Positions 1-9,318 are shown, counted from the first letter of the stretch. The stretch is 64,000 bases of DNA from Marinimicrococcus flavescens (GCA_029211145.1 JARGEQ010000126.1:124001-188000); one strand, 5' to 3'. Translations and numbers: made by a program. Notes: generated by a model not told the origin, from the letters alone.

Positions 1-487
1 CCAGGACCGCGCCCTCGCAGCGCTGCTCGTGACGAAGAAAGGTCCGTCGGGAGATGTCGTAGCGCGCGCTGTTGTCCTGCGACGTGCAGCTCAGGGCAAG
101 ATCCTGTCCTGCCGCCTCGCCGTGTCCCCGGAACGCGAAGACCGGACTGTCCCAGCGCACCTCGAACAGCCCGTCACCGAGGTCGCGGATGCGGGTCTCG
201 TAGGCCGGAATCGTCAAGGTGACGTTCTCGTGAACCGGCCATGTCAGGGCGGGCGCGGTGCCGACATAAGCACCTTCGACCTCGGGATCCTCCTCCACCG
301 TCACCTTGCCCGAAACCTCGAACCCCTCGCCGTGGATCTCGGCCAGGGCGGCGATATCGGCCTCGGCCGCCTCCCGCAGGCGCTCGGCGGTGGCGGGGTC
401 GGCGTGCACGGGGGCGGCGCCGAGGAGGAGGCCCGCTGTCACCAGGGCGAGGAGGCGCGGGGCGCGCGAGGTCTCGGTTCTCATCAT
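1..487 (-). CDS. secreted protein of unknown function, C-terminus beyond the window
   Basis: The frame opens at a double ATG (487 and 484) and runs off the left edge, so about 162 N-terminal residues are visible. AGGA lies six bases before the first ATG. Residues 1-30 look like a Sec signal peptide: basic start (MMRTETSRAPR), Leu/Ala core, cleavage near VHA-DP. The mature part is acidic with alternating short hydrophobic stretches, as in beta-rich periplasmic proteins. Two cysteines near the visible end (SCTSQ and RCEGA) could form a disulfide. I do not recognise the family. The neighbouring dioxygenase is on the same strand 145 bases upstream, with an inverted repeat between them, so the two are probably separate units. 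Function unknown. Confidence 0.6.
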   Translation of the reverse strand, partial: MMRTETSRAPRLLALVTAGLLLGAAPVHADPATAERLREAAEADIAALAEIHGEGFEVSGKVTVEEDPEVEGAYVGTAPALTWPVHENVTLTIPAYETRIRDLGDGLFEVRWDSPVFAFRGHGEAAGQDLALSCTSQDNSARYDISRRTFLRHEQRCEGAVL

Positions 488-539
488 TACGGATCCTGCA
501 GGAGACAATCGTCAGGGGAAAAAATCACCTGCAGTTCAA

Positions 540-584
540 GCGCACCGGCCATGAGCCGTCCAGTCATAAGCCGCGCCGGTGCGC
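540..584. other. 10-bp inverted repeat between two minus-strand genes
   Basis: GCGCACCGGC at 540-549 is matched by its perfect complement at 575-584 around a 25-base spacer. On the minus strand a run of six T (519-524) follows about 15 bases after the stem. It may end transcription of the TauD-type gene, but the gap between stem and T-run is longer than in a classic intrinsic terminator. Confidence 0.35.
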
Positions 585-632
585 GCAGGATGCTACGGCC
601 TCACCCATTGCTCCAGGCGCGCCCCTCCCGCC

Positions 633-1511
633 TCACGAGAAAAGCGGCGAGCGGCCCTTCACGCTCACCCGGTGGAGCAGGCGCGCCATCGGGTCGTCGG
701 GGCTGTCGACCGGGGCGAGCGGGGTTGCCGCGTGCAGCGTGCAGCTCGTGTCCCACACCGCGATGTCACCCGGCCCATACTCCAGCTCGCGCACATAGCG
801 CTCCTGCGTGGCGTGCGCCTTGAGTTCGTTCAAAAGGTCGATCGCCTCGTCGTCGGGCATGCCGACGATGCCGAAGGAGCTTCCCGAGACGCCGTAGAGC
901 GCCTTGCGCCCGGCGACCGGATGCGGCCGGACGAGGCGATGGAAGACGTTCCTGACCTGCTTCTTCTGCTCGTCGGTGAGCTTGGAGGCGGAGCCGGTCG
1001 AGTTCTCGTCGAGATCGTCGCGGTTGCCGTAGTGGTGCAGCACCACGAGCCCGTCGATCCGCTTCTTCATGGCGTCCGGAAGCTCGTCATAGGCGGCATA
1101 CATGTCTGCCACCCGCGTGGCACCGCCTTGCCTGGGCGTCTTGAGCGCGTAGACGATGGTGGCCGCACCCGGCGGATCCTCGAAGGCCATGTCGGTGTGC
1201 CAGTAGTTGGCCCCGTCATAGATGCCCCACTGCTTGCCGTCGGTGACGATGTTGGAGAGCTTGAGAACGGCGCTGTGGCCCTCGACGTGGAAGTGGGTGA
1301 GGATGTGCGGGACCGGCGTGCCGAACCGGCTGGCCAGCCGCAGGAGCGCCGCCGGGTCCGCCTTCTGCCCGCGCAAGCGAATCACGCCATGGGTGTGCGA
1401 GGCCCCCACCAGCCGCCGCCAGTCCTCCTGGCCCGTCTCCCGGGTCATGTCGAATCCGCTGATCTCGGCCCCGAAGGAGCCTTCCCACATCGGACGCACC
1501 TCGAGCGCCAT
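633..1511 (-). CDS. TauD/TfdA-family Fe(II)/2-oxoglutarate dioxygenase
   Basis: A 292-residue protein, the usual length of the TauD/TfdA family, which uses 2-oxoglutarate and O2 to hydroxylate substrates such as taurine, sulfonates or aryloxyacids. The metal-binding triad is visible: His105 and Asp107 in NYWHTDMAF, and His260 in TCTLHAATP. Arg277 or Arg281 in the ARLLHRVSV stretch would bind the 2-oxoglutarate carboxylate. The N-terminal GSFGAEISGFD is typical of the family. I chose the ATG at 1511 because GGGGAGG precedes it; the frame stays open further upstream without family sequence. The gene stands alone, divergent from the serine hydrolase, and no sulfonate transporter lies beside it, so the substrate cannot be named. 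Cytoplasmic. Confidence 0.85.
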   Translation of the reverse strand: MALEVRPMWEGSFGAEISGFDMTRETGQEDWRRLVGASHTHGVIRLRGQKADPAALLRLASRFGTPVPHILTHFHVEGHSAVLKLSNIVTDGKQWGIYDGANYWHTDMAFEDPPGAATIVYALKTPRQGGATRVADMYAAYDELPDAMKKRIDGLVVLHHYGNRDDLDENSTGSASKLTDEQKKQVRNVFHRLVRPHPVAGRKALYGVSGSSFGIVGMPDDEAIDLLNELKAHATQERYVRELEYGPGDIAVWDTSCTLHAATPLAPVDSPDDPMARLLHRVSVKGRSPLFS

Positions 1512-1707
1512 GGACGCCGCCTCCCCTGTTCCCTGACCGTTTGCGAGGTTCAGTCTAGGCGGCGCCGCGGCGGACGCAAGGTCGCGCCCCGGGCGCCACC
1601 GCCGCTCCCGCTGCACTGCTGCTTTGCCAAACCCGCTTCGCCCGCTAGATAGACGCGGCTGGAGCAGAGGCATCCGGCGACTGGTCACCACGCGGGCGAC
1701 GTAAGCG

Positions 1708-3060
1708 ATGCGGCTATCGGATGGAAACGGGGATGCGGCGCGGGTCGATCGGACCAGGCGCCGCCTGGTGGCGGGCCTCGCCGCCGTGGCGCTGGCGCCG
1801 TCCGGCGCCATGGGCCAGGCGCTGGAGGCGCTGCCGATCCCCGAAGGCCTGCGGCTGCCGGTCGACGACCCGCTCGCCCGCACCGTGCTGGGCACGCCAG
1901 AGGCGCTGCGCGCCGAGCTTCCCGTCTTCGACCTCGACAGCAACTTGCGCGCCGGCCGGGTGAAGATCTTCCCCGACCGCAAGGTGCCCGAGGTTTTCTG
2001 GTACGCCGAGGGGCTCGAATATCTGCTGGCCGAGCAGCCGGGCCCCGCCCCGCTGGTCTTCGTGATCGGCGGCACCGGCTCCAGCGCCCACGGCGACGGC
2101 ATGATCCTGCTGATGCGCGGGCTCTATGCCGCGGGCATGCACGTCGTCTCGATCGCCTCGCCGACCTTCCCCGGCTTCATCGTCTCGGCCTCCGAGACCA
2201 GCGTGCCGGGTCGCCTGCCCGAGGATGCGGAGGATCTCTACCGGGCGATGATGGCGGTCCTCTCCGACATCGGCCCGCTTCTGCCCGTCACCGGCTTCAG
2301 GCTCGCCGGCTACAGCCTGGGCGGGGCGCATGCGGCGTTCGTGGCGAAGCTCGACGCCCAGGAGCGCGCCTTCAATTTCGAGAAGGTGCTGCTGGTCAAC
2401 CCGCCGGTCGACCTGCTGAGCTCGGTGCAGATCCTGGATGCGATGTTCGACCGCCACCTGCGCGACGACCCGCAGCGTGTGAACCTCTTCATCGAGCGGC
2501 TCATGAACGAGCTGGGCGAGCTCTACCTGGAGAGCGGCGAGGCGGTGTTCGACGGCGACTTTCTCTACCGCGCCTATGCCCGGCTGACACCCGACGACGA
2601 CCGGCTCGAGACCCTGATCGGCCTCTATTTCCGGCTGCTCGCCAACGACATGTCGTTCACCGCCGACCTCATGACCGGCGGCGGCTACATCGTTCCGCGA
2701 GGCCGCGAGCCGGGCTTCACCTCCTCGCTGACGCCCTACCTCGCCCGCGGCCTGTCGCGCTCCTTCGAGGACTATTTCGAGGAGCTCTACTTCCCCTTCT
2801 ACAAGGCCCGCGACCCGGACTTCGACCAGCAGGAGGCGCTGGCCGAGCTGCGGCTCGCCCATGTCGAGCCGTTCCTGCGCCAGGCCCGGCACCTGGGCGT
2901 CTTCACCAACCGCGACGACATCATCCTGGCACCGGGCGATCTCGACTGGCTGGAGCGGGTGATGGGCCCGCGCCTGCGGGTCTTCGAGCATGGCGGCCAC
3001 CTGGGCAATTTCCAGGAGCGCGCCTTCGTCGACGCACTCGCCGCCTTCTTCGGCGCCTGA
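1708..3060 (+). CDS. exported alpha/beta-fold serine hydrolase
   Basis: A 450-residue protein with a Tat-like leader: TRRRLVAG followed by an alanine-rich core, cleavage near AMGQ. The body has the marks of an alpha/beta hydrolase: an early glycine-rich loop (VIGGTGSSAHG, about residues 119-129) that could form the oxyanion hole, the nucleophile elbow GYSLGG with Ser203, an acidic candidate in NRDDIIL (Asp403/404), and a C-terminal His in EHGGHLGNF (His428 or 431). Substrate unknown. The stop is 15 bases before mlaA, so the two are probably co-transcribed; since MlaA moves phospholipids from the outer membrane, an envelope lipase or esterase role is plausible but inferred. Start ATG at 1708 has only a weak ribosome site. 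Confidence 0.7.
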   Translation: MRLSDGNGDAARVDRTRRRLVAGLAAVALAPSGAMGQALEALPIPEGLRLPVDDPLARTVLGTPEALRAELPVFDLDSNLRAGRVKIFPDRKVPEVFWYAEGLEYLLAEQPGPAPLVFVIGGTGSSAHGDGMILLMRGLYAAGMHVVSIASPTFPGFIVSASETSVPGRLPEDAEDLYRAMMAVLSDIGPLLPVTGFRLAGYSLGGAHAAFVAKLDAQERAFNFEKVLLVNPPVDLLSSVQILDAMFDRHLRDDPQRVNLFIERLMNELGELYLESGEAVFDGDFLYRAYARLTPDDDRLETLIGLYFRLLANDMSFTADLMTGGGYIVPRGREPGFTSSLTPYLARGLSRSFEDYFEELYFPFYKARDPDFDQQEALAELRLAHVEPFLRQARHLGVFTNRDDIILAPGDLDWLERVMGPRLRVFEHGGHLGNFQERAFVDALAAFFGA

Positions 3061-3075
3061 GGAGCAAGCAGAGGC

Positions 3076-3783
3076 ATGCGCTTTCCCGCCACGACGGCCC
3101 TCGCCGCCCTGACCCTCTCCGCCTGCGCCGGCACTGCCCCGCTCGAGGCGCCGTCCGCACCGGTCTACCCCATTGCCGTCTACGATCCGTTCGAGCCGGT
3201 CAACCGCAGCATCTACCGGTTCAACGCGTCGTTCGACCGCTACATCTTCCTCCCGGTGGTGCGCGGCTACGAGTGGCTGCTGCCCGACCCCGTCGAGCGC
3301 CGCGTCTCCTCGTTCTTCTCGAACCTGGGCGAGATCCGCAACGCGGCCAACGGCCTCCTGCAGGCCCGTCCCGAGGTGGCAAGCCGGGCCACGATCCGCT
3401 TTGCGGTGAACTCGACGGTGGGCCTGCTGGGTCTCTTCGACGTGGCCGGGGCCATGGGCGTGGAGCAGCAGCGCGAGGATTTCGGGCAGACCCTGGGACG
3501 CTGGGGGGTGAGCAACGGCCCCTATATCGTCCTGCCGATCCTGGGCCCCTCGAACCTGCGCGACACCACCGGCACGGTGGTCGACCGGGGTGTCATGACG
3601 CAGCTTCCGCCCTGGGACATCGTGATCGACGAGGTCTACGTCAATCCCGCGGTCTACGGCCTCGAGGCGGTCGACGAGCGGCACCTCAACCCGTTCCGCT
3701 ACTACGGCACCGGCTCGCCGTTCGAGTACGAGTATGTGCGCTACCTCTACACGAAGAAACGCGAGTTCGACGTGAAGAGGTAG
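3076..3783 (+). CDS. mlaA: MlaA (VacJ) family outer-membrane lipoprotein
   Basis: A 235-residue lipoprotein. The signal peptide ends in the lipobox LSAC with Cys17 as the lipidated residue. The family signature DPFEPVNRSIYRFN follows, then the conserved region with EDFGQTLGRWGV and the GPSNLRDTTG loop. MlaA sits in the inner leaflet of the outer membrane and extracts mislocalised phospholipids, passing them to MlaC and the MlaFEDB importer to keep outer-membrane asymmetry. No other mla gene is in this window. It follows the exported serine hydrolase by 15 bases with GGAG upstream of its ATG. The combination recalls the functional link between MlaA and the phospholipase PldA in enterobacteria, but the hydrolase here is not PldA. 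Confidence 0.93.
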   Translation: MRFPATTALAALTLSACAGTAPLEAPSAPVYPIAVYDPFEPVNRSIYRFNASFDRYIFLPVVRGYEWLLPDPVERRVSSFFSNLGEIRNAANGLLQARPEVASRATIRFAVNSTVGLLGLFDVAGAMGVEQQREDFGQTLGRWGVSNGPYIVLPILGPSNLRDTTGTVVDRGVMTQLPPWDIVIDEVYVNPAVYGLEAVDERHLNPFRYYGTGSPFEYEYVRYLYTKKREFDVKR

Positions 3784-3790
3784 CGCTGCC

Positions 3791-3812
3791 AGCGGGCGCT
3801 CAGGCGCCCGCT
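3791..3812. terminator. hairpin between convergent mlaA and RND permease genes
   Basis: AGCGGGCGC (3791-3799) and GCGCCCGCT (3804-3812) form a perfect 9-bp stem with a 4-base loop, overlapping the stop codon of the RND permease gene. There is no clear T-run on either side, so it may act as a weak bidirectional terminator or simply protect mRNA ends. Confidence 0.45.
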
Positions 3813-6800
3813 CGCTCCTCCGTGCCGGCCGGCCGCCGCCGGCCGATCAGGCCGAGCCACCGGCACACCACGTAGAAGACCGGCGTGAAGAGCAGGCCGA
3901 AGAGCGTCACGCCGAGCATGCCGGAGAACACCGCGGTGCCCAGCGCCTGGCGGTTCTCCGCACCTGCTCCCTGGGCGATCAGCAGCGGCACCACGCCCAG
4001 GATGAACGCCAGCGAGGTCATGATGATCGGCCGCAGCCGAGTGCGCGCCGCCTCGACCGCCGCGGCAAAGCGGCTCTGGCCCTCGTTCTCGGCCTGCCGG
4101 GCGAACTCGACGATCAAGATCGCGTTCTTGGCGGCGAGGCCGACCAGCACCACGAAGCCGATCTGCACGAGCACGTTGATGTCCATGCCGCGCATCTGCA
4201 CGCCGGTGACGCCGGCGAGCAGGCACATCGGCACGATCAGGATGACCGCCAGCGGCAGGAGCCAGCTCTCGTACTGGGCCGCCAGCAGCAGGAAGACGAA
4301 CACCACGGCGGCGCCGAACACGAGCAGACCGGTATTGCCCTGCTGCTTCTCCTGATAGGAGAGGTCGGTCCACTCGTAGGCGAAGCCGTCCGGCAGCACC
4401 TCCTCGGCCAGCCGCTCCATGATCGCCAGCGCCTCGCCCGACGACACGCCGGGCACCGCCGCGCCCTGCACCTCGGCCGCCGGGTAGAGGTTGAAGTGCG
4501 GCACGCGGTAGGGCCCCGTCCGTGTCTCGAAGGTGGTGACCGAGCCCAGCGGTACCATCCGCCCTTCGTCGTTGCGGGTCTCGAGGTCGGCGATGTCCTT
4601 GACCTCGCGGCGCCAGCCGCCGTCGGCCTGGGCCGTCACCCGGTAGGTGCGCCCGAGATAGCTGAAGTCGTTGACGTAGGCCGAGCCCAGATAGACCTGC
4701 AACGTCTCGAAGATCGACTGTACCGGTACGCCCAGCATCTCCGCCTTTACCCGGTCGATGTCGGCATAGACCTTCGGGCTTCGGGTGTTGAAGAGGGTGA
4801 AGACGTCCGTCAGCGCCGGCTCCTTGCGGGCCGCAGCGGCCAGCGCCTGGGTCGCCTGCTCGAGCGCCTCGAGGCCGCGGCCGCGACGGTCCTCGACCAT
4901 CATCTTGAAGCCGCCGCCGGTGCCGATGCCCTGGACGGGCGGCGGCGGGATCACCATCACGAAGGCCTGCTCGATGGCGAACAGCCGCTGCTGGAGCTGG
5001 CCCAGGATGCCCTCCAGGGTGAGCCCCGCCTCGATCCGCTCGGAGAACGGCTCGAGCGTGATGAAGACCGCGCCGGCATTGGGTGCCGGCGTGAAGGTGG
5101 CGCCGTCGAAGCCGGCGAAGGCTACCGCGTGGGCAACGCCCTCGACCTCGAGGATCTGGCGCGTCGCCTCGCGCACCACCGCGTCGGTGCGCTGGAGGGT
5201 GGCGCCGGCCGGCAGCTGCAGCACGCCGATGGCATAGCCCTGGTCCTGGGAGGGAATGAAGCCCTCGGGCGTGCGCTCGAACTGCCAGGCGGTGATGCCG
5301 ATGAGCCCGCCATAGACCAGCAGCACCAGAACCGACACCCGCACCAGCCGTCCGGTGAGCCAGGCATAGCCGTTGGCAAGCCCGTCGAAGGCGCGGTTGA
5401 AGCCGCGGAAGAAGAAGCGGACCGGCGCGCCCAGCCGCGAGGGTCGCGCGTTCTCGTCGTGCGGCTTGAGGAGAAGCGCGCACAAGGCCGGCGAGAGGGT
5501 CAGCGAGACCACCGCCGAGATGATGGTCGCTGCGGCGATGGTGATCGCGAACTGGCGGAAGAACTGGCCCTGGATGCCGGAGACCATGGCCGCCGGGATG
5601 AACACCGCGGAGAGGACCAGGGCGATGGCCACCAGCGCCCCGCCCACCTCGTCCATGGTGCGGTGCGCCGCCTCGCGCGGCGCCATCCCCTGGCGGAGGT
5701 TGCGCTCGACATTCTCGACCACGACGATGGCATCATCGACCACGATGCCGATCGCCAGCACGAGGCCGAACAGCGAGAGGGTGTTCAGGCTGAACCCGGC
5801 AGCCGCCATGATGGCGAAAGTGCCGATCAGCGAGACCGGGATCGCCAGGATCGGGATGATCGCGGCGCGCCAGGACTGCAGGAACAGCACCACGACGAGC
5901 ACCACCAGCACGACCGCCTCGTAGATGGTCTTCTCGACCTCCTCCACCGACTGGGCGATGAAGCGGGTCGTGTCGTAGGCGATGTCGTGCTGCATGCCGG
6001 CCGGGAACTCGGCCGCCAGCTCGTCCATGGTGGCGCGGATGGTGGCCGCCGTATCCAGGGCGTTCGAGCCGGGCCGCTGGAAGACGCCCATCGTCACCGA
6101 CTCGCGCCCGTCGATGTAGGAGTTGGACAGATAGTCCTGGGCGCCCAGCTCGACCCGGGCGATGTCGCGCAGCCGGGTCACCCGTCCGTCGGCCGCCGTC
6201 TTGACGATGATCTGCTCGAACGCCTTGGCGTCGGGCAGCCGGCCCAGCGTCTCGATGTTGAGAGCAAAAGCGCCGGGATCGACCACCGGCTCCTGGTTGA
6301 GCACGCCCGAGGCCACGTTGACGTTCTGCGCGCGCACCGCTGCCACCACGTCCCCGGTGGTCAGCTCGAGCGCCGCCATGCGGTCGGGATCGAGCCACAG
6401 GCGCATCGAATAGTCGCGCGCGCCGAAGACCTGGACCTGGCCCACGCCCTCGAGCCGGGCCAGCACGTCCTCGATATGCAAGGTCGCGTAATTCGAGATG
6501 TAGAGCTGGTCGAGGCTGCCGTCGGGCGAGCTCAGATTGACCGCCATCAGGAAATCGGGCGAGTTCTTCTTCGTCTGCACCCCCTGACGGCGGACCTCCT
6601 CGGGCAGGCGCGCCTCGGCGATCGCCACCCGGTTCTGGACCAGCACCTGGGCGGCGTCGAGGTCGGTGCCCAGCGCGAAGGTCACGGTGATCGACACGCT
6701 GCCGTCGCCGGTCGACTGGGAGAGCATGTAGAGCATGCCCTCCACACCGTTGATCTCCTGCTCGAGCGGCGTGGCGATGGTCTCCGCCGCCACCTCTGCC

Positions 6801-6964
6801 GACGCGCCGGGATAGCGCGCGCTCACCACGATGGTGGGCGGTGCCACCTCGGGATACTGCGCCACCGGAAGCTGGAAATAGGCGAACCCGCCCAAAAGCG
6901 TGATGAGGATCGAGACGACCGTCGCGAAGATCGGCCGATCGACGAAGAAATGGGCAAAGCGCAT
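3800..6964 (-). CDS. RND multidrug efflux permease (HAE1, MexF/OqxB-like)
   Basis: A 1054-residue inner-membrane pump of the AcrB class. It begins with the hallmark MRFAHFFVDRPIFATVVSIL and continues with the first porter-domain motif GASAEVAAETIATPLEQEI. The transmembrane-4 aspartate pair used for proton relay is present (AIGIVVDDAIVVVENVERN, near residue 406). The pattern of two halves with 12 transmembrane segments and two large periplasmic loops is complete, and the sequence is nearer MexF/OqxB than AcrB by eye. It starts 16 bases after the adaptor gene stops, so the two form one operon. No TolC-type outer-membrane channel is nearby; one encoded elsewhere is needed. Substrates cannot be predicted. 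Confidence 0.93.
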   Translation of the reverse strand: MRFAHFFVDRPIFATVVSILITLLGGFAYFQLPVAQYPEVAPPTIVVSARYPGASAEVAAETIATPLEQEINGVEGMLYMLSQSTGDGSVSITVTFALGTDLDAAQVLVQNRVAIAEARLPEEVRRQGVQTKKNSPDFLMAVNLSSPDGSLDQLYISNYATLHIEDVLARLEGVGQVQVFGARDYSMRLWLDPDRMAALELTTGDVVAAVRAQNVNVASGVLNQEPVVDPGAFALNIETLGRLPDAKAFEQIIVKTAADGRVTRLRDIARVELGAQDYLSNSYIDGRESVTMGVFQRPGSNALDTAATIRATMDELAAEFPAGMQHDIAYDTTRFIAQSVEEVEKTIYEAVVLVVLVVVLFLQSWRAAIIPILAIPVSLIGTFAIMAAAGFSLNTLSLFGLVLAIGIVVDDAIVVVENVERNLRQGMAPREAAHRTMDEVGGALVAIALVLSAVFIPAAMVSGIQGQFFRQFAITIAAATIISAVVSLTLSPALCALLLKPHDENARPSRLGAPVRFFFRGFNRAFDGLANGYAWLTGRLVRVSVLVLLVYGGLIGITAWQFERTPEGFIPSQDQGYAIGVLQLPAGATLQRTDAVVREATRQILEVEGVAHAVAFAGFDGATFTPAPNAGAVFITLEPFSERIEAGLTLEGILGQLQQRLFAIEQAFVMVIPPPPVQGIGTGGGFKMMVEDRRGRGLEALEQATQALAAAARKEPALTDVFTLFNTRSPKVYADIDRVKAEMLGVPVQSIFETLQVYLGSAYVNDFSYLGRTYRVTAQADGGWRREVKDIADLETRNDEGRMVPLGSVTTFETRTGPYRVPHFNLYPAAEVQGAAVPGVSSGEALAIMERLAEEVLPDGFAYEWTDLSYQEKQQGNTGLLVFGAAVVFVFLLLAAQYESWLLPLAVILIVPMCLLAGVTGVQMRGMDINVLVQIGFVVLVGLAAKNAILIVEFARQAENEGQSRFAAAVEAARTRLRPIIMTSLAFILGVVPLLIAQGAGAENRQALGTAVFSGMLGVTLFGLLFTPVFYVVCRWLGLIGRRRPAGTEERAGA

Positions 6965-6980
6965 CGGGACCTTCCGCCGC

Positions 6981-8171
6981 TCAGCCGGCCTGCTCGGGCA
7001 GGGTGATCTCGCCCGGCTTGGGGGTGACTTTCGCTCCCGGGCGGGCGCGGATCAGCCCGTCGATGACGATGCGGTCGTCGGCCGCGAGCCCCTTGCGGAC
7101 GATTCTCAGGCCGAACACCCGCGGTCCCGGCTTCACGATCCTGGGCGTCACGGTGCCGTCCTCGCCCACCGCCATCACGATACGCCGGTCCTGGTCGGTG
7201 CCGATCGCGGCGTCGGGGATCAGCAGCGCGTCGTATTCCGGCGAGCCGGGGATGCGGATCGTGCCGAACTGGCCGGGCAGGATAAGATGGTCGGGATTGT
7301 CGAGCACGGCGCGCGCCCGCACCGTCCCGGTGCCCTGGTCGACCACGTTGTCGACGAAGTTCATCAGGCCGCCGCGCGGCCAGCCCTCCTCGTCGGACAG
7401 CCTGACCTGGATGGGGGTCGCCTGGTCGCGGGTCGAGGGCAGCACGCCTGCCTGCACCGCGCGCTGGTAGGCGAGGAAGTCCTGCTCGCTCATGTCGAAC
7501 ACGAAATGGATCGGGTCGAGCGAGACGATGGTGGTGAGCAGGCTCTCGGGGTTCACGAGGTTGCCGACGTCGGCCCGGCGGTTGGAGATGCGGCCGGCCA
7601 CCGGCGCCCGGACCTCGGTGAACTCGAGCTCGAGCCGTGCCTGGCGGAGCTGCGCGCGGGCGGCGTCGAGGGCTGCGGTGGCGCCGCGCGCCTCGGCCTG
7701 GCGCTGGTCGAGCGTGGCGCGCGAGACTGCCGAGCTGTCGACGAGCTTGCTGGCGCGGTCGAGATCGAGCTGGGCCAGCTTGAGCCGCGCCTCGGCACTC
7801 TCCACCTGGGCCTCGGCCTGCGCCACCGCCGCCTCGAAGGAGCGCTGATCGATGACGAACAGGAGCTGCCCCTTCTCGACCAGCGTGCCGTCCTCGAAAT
7901 GGACGGCGTCGAGATAGCCGGAGACGCGGGCCCGGACCTGGACACTCTCGACCGCCTCGAAGCGGCCCGTGAACTCGTCCCACTCCACCAGCCGCTTGAC
8001 CAGCGGGGTCGCCACCGTGACCGGCGGCGGAGGCGGCGCCTCGCGCGCGGCCTGGGCGCTGCCGTCGGCCCCGCCCTCGCCGCAGCCGGCCAGAAGCAGG
8101 AGCCCGGCAAGGAGCATCGTCCCGCGCCGGATCGTCCTGCCCCATGCCCGTTCCATCGCCACCATCGTCAT
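6981..8171 (-). CDS. RND efflux periplasmic adaptor (membrane fusion) lipoprotein
   Basis: A 396-residue adaptor that links the RND permease to an outer-membrane channel. I chose the ATG at 8171 because GGAG lies six bases upstream; this places a lipobox LAGC with Cys30 after a basic start (MERAWGRTIRRG), so the protein is a lipoprotein anchored to the inner membrane. Next come the first lipoyl half (VQVRARVSGYLDAVHF), an alpha-helical hairpin rich in Ala/Glu/Gln (about residues 115-190), the second lipoyl half (VRAPVAGRISNRRADVGNLV) and the beta-barrel/membrane-proximal domains. It is the first gene of the pump operon and is divergent from the TRAP genes. No local repressor gene is present, unlike many AcrR/MexT-linked pumps. 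Confidence 0.92.
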   Translation of the reverse strand: MTMVAMERAWGRTIRRGTMLLAGLLLLAGCGEGGADGSAQAAREAPPPPPVTVATPLVKRLVEWDEFTGRFEAVESVQVRARVSGYLDAVHFEDGTLVEKGQLLFVIDQRSFEAAVAQAEAQVESAEARLKLAQLDLDRASKLVDSSAVSRATLDQRQAEARGATAALDAARAQLRQARLELEFTEVRAPVAGRISNRRADVGNLVNPESLLTTIVSLDPIHFVFDMSEQDFLAYQRAVQAGVLPSTRDQATPIQVRLSDEEGWPRGGLMNFVDNVVDQGTGTVRARAVLDNPDHLILPGQFGTIRIPGSPEYDALLIPDAAIGTDQDRRIVMAVGEDGTVTPRIVKPGPRVFGLRIVRKGLAADDRIVIDGLIRARPGAKVTPKPGEITLPEQAG

Positions 8172-8325
8172 CTGCGTCTCCAAACTCGGCACCCGTGGCA
8201 GATGAGCTTCGATCGCTTCCGGGTCAACCGCTGTTATTGTGCGATGCAGCATGCGCGGAGGGCATGACAAACCTGCAGGGCTGCGGCACAGTCCCGTCCG
8301 ATAAAGCAATCAGGGAGGAACAACC

Positions 8326-9318
8326 ATGCGGGCGATTCGCCTCGCCAGCCTTGCACTGGGAAGCGTCCTCGCGGTCGCCATGGCCGCCGGCGCGCAGGCC
8401 GAGCCGATCAAGCTGATCGGCGCCAGCCAGTTCGACGAGAACCACGCCTTCACCAAGACCATGCGAAAGTTCGAGGAGCTGGTGAAGGCCTGCTATGCGG
8501 AGCCGGTCGAGTTCCAGATGCACCTCAACAGCGAGCTGGGCCTCGAGAAAGACTATTTCGCCTACATGAACCAGGGCATCTCGGTGGACTATGCGGTGGT
8601 CTCGCCGGCCCACATGTCGACCTTCTCCAAGATGGCCCCGCTCATGGACATGCCGTTCCTGTTCAGGGACGAGGACCACTGGCGCAAGGTCATCGACGCC
8701 GACGCCCTGAAGCCGGTCGCCGACGACATCCTCAAGAAGGCGGACGTCAGGATCATCGGCTACGCGGGTGGCGGCACCCGCAATGTCTTTGCCAACATTC
8801 CCGTGAGCAACATGGAGGAGCTCAAGGACCTGCCGATCCGCATGCAGGGCGCTCCGATCTGGACCCGCGTCTTCACGGCCTTGGGGGCCGCCCCCACGGT
8901 GATCGCCTACAACGAGGTCTACAACGCCATCCAGACCGGCGTGATCAAGGCGGCCGAGAACGAGGCGGCCGGCGTCGAGCAGATGAAGTTCTACGAGGTC
9001 GGCCCTCATCTCTCGCTGACCAAGCACGCCATCACCGTGCGGCCGCTGGCGTTCTCCAACAAGACCTACCAAAGGCTCCCGGCCGAGCTGCAGAAGTGCA
9101 TCGACGAGGCCGGCACGGAGGCCGGCAAGGTCGGGCGCGAAATCGAGAGCAGCCAGGACAGCGAGAAGCTCAAGGCGCTCGAGGACAAGGGCCTGCTCGA
9201 GACCGTCGAGTTCACCGAGCGCGACAAGATGCTCGAGCTCGCCCAGCCGGTGATGAAGGCCTATGCCGAGGAGCTCGGCGCCGGCGACGTGCTCGACAGG
9301 ATCAACGCCATCGAGTGA
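8326..9318 (+). CDS. TRAP transporter solute-binding protein (DctP family)
   Basis: A 330-residue periplasmic binding protein. The signal peptide (residues 1-25) ends at AQA. DctP-family features follow: a YAVVSPAHMSTF stretch, GGGTRNVFAN, and LPIRMQGAPIW, whose Arg172 sits where TRAP binding proteins hold the substrate carboxylate. The NEVYNAIQTGVIKAAEN segment is also typical. GGGAGGAA precedes the ATG at 8326. It is the first gene of a complete TRAP cassette with the small and large membrane subunits directly downstream. The likely cargo is an organic acid, taken up with sodium or proton symport; which acid cannot be told from sequence alone. Confidence 0.92.
   Translation: MRAIRLASLALGSVLAVAMAAGAQAEPIKLIGASQFDENHAFTKTMRKFEELVKACYAEPVEFQMHLNSELGLEKDYFAYMNQGISVDYAVVSPAHMSTFSKMAPLMDMPFLFRDEDHWRKVIDADALKPVADDILKKADVRIIGYAGGGTRNVFANIPVSNMEELKDLPIRMQGAPIWTRVFTALGAAPTVIAYNEVYNAIQTGVIKAAENEAAGVEQMKFYEVGPHLSLTKHAITVRPLAFSNKTYQRLPAELQKCIDEAGTEAGKVGREIESSQDSEKLKALEDKGLLETVEFTERDKMLELAQPVMKAYAEELGAGDVLDRINAIE

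Noticed and set aside
1714-3684. A 656-codon minus-strand frame opposite the hydrolase and mlaA
   Set aside because: The plus strand encodes recognisable motifs (GYSLGG, lipobox, DPFEPVNR); the minus frame is a low-complexity shadow.
4496-7006. An 836-codon open frame on the plus strand opposite the RND permease gene
   Set aside because: It is the mirror of a clear 1054-residue RND pump, shows His/Arg/Asp-rich composition typical of antisense frames in G+C-rich DNA, and has no ribosome site or domain.
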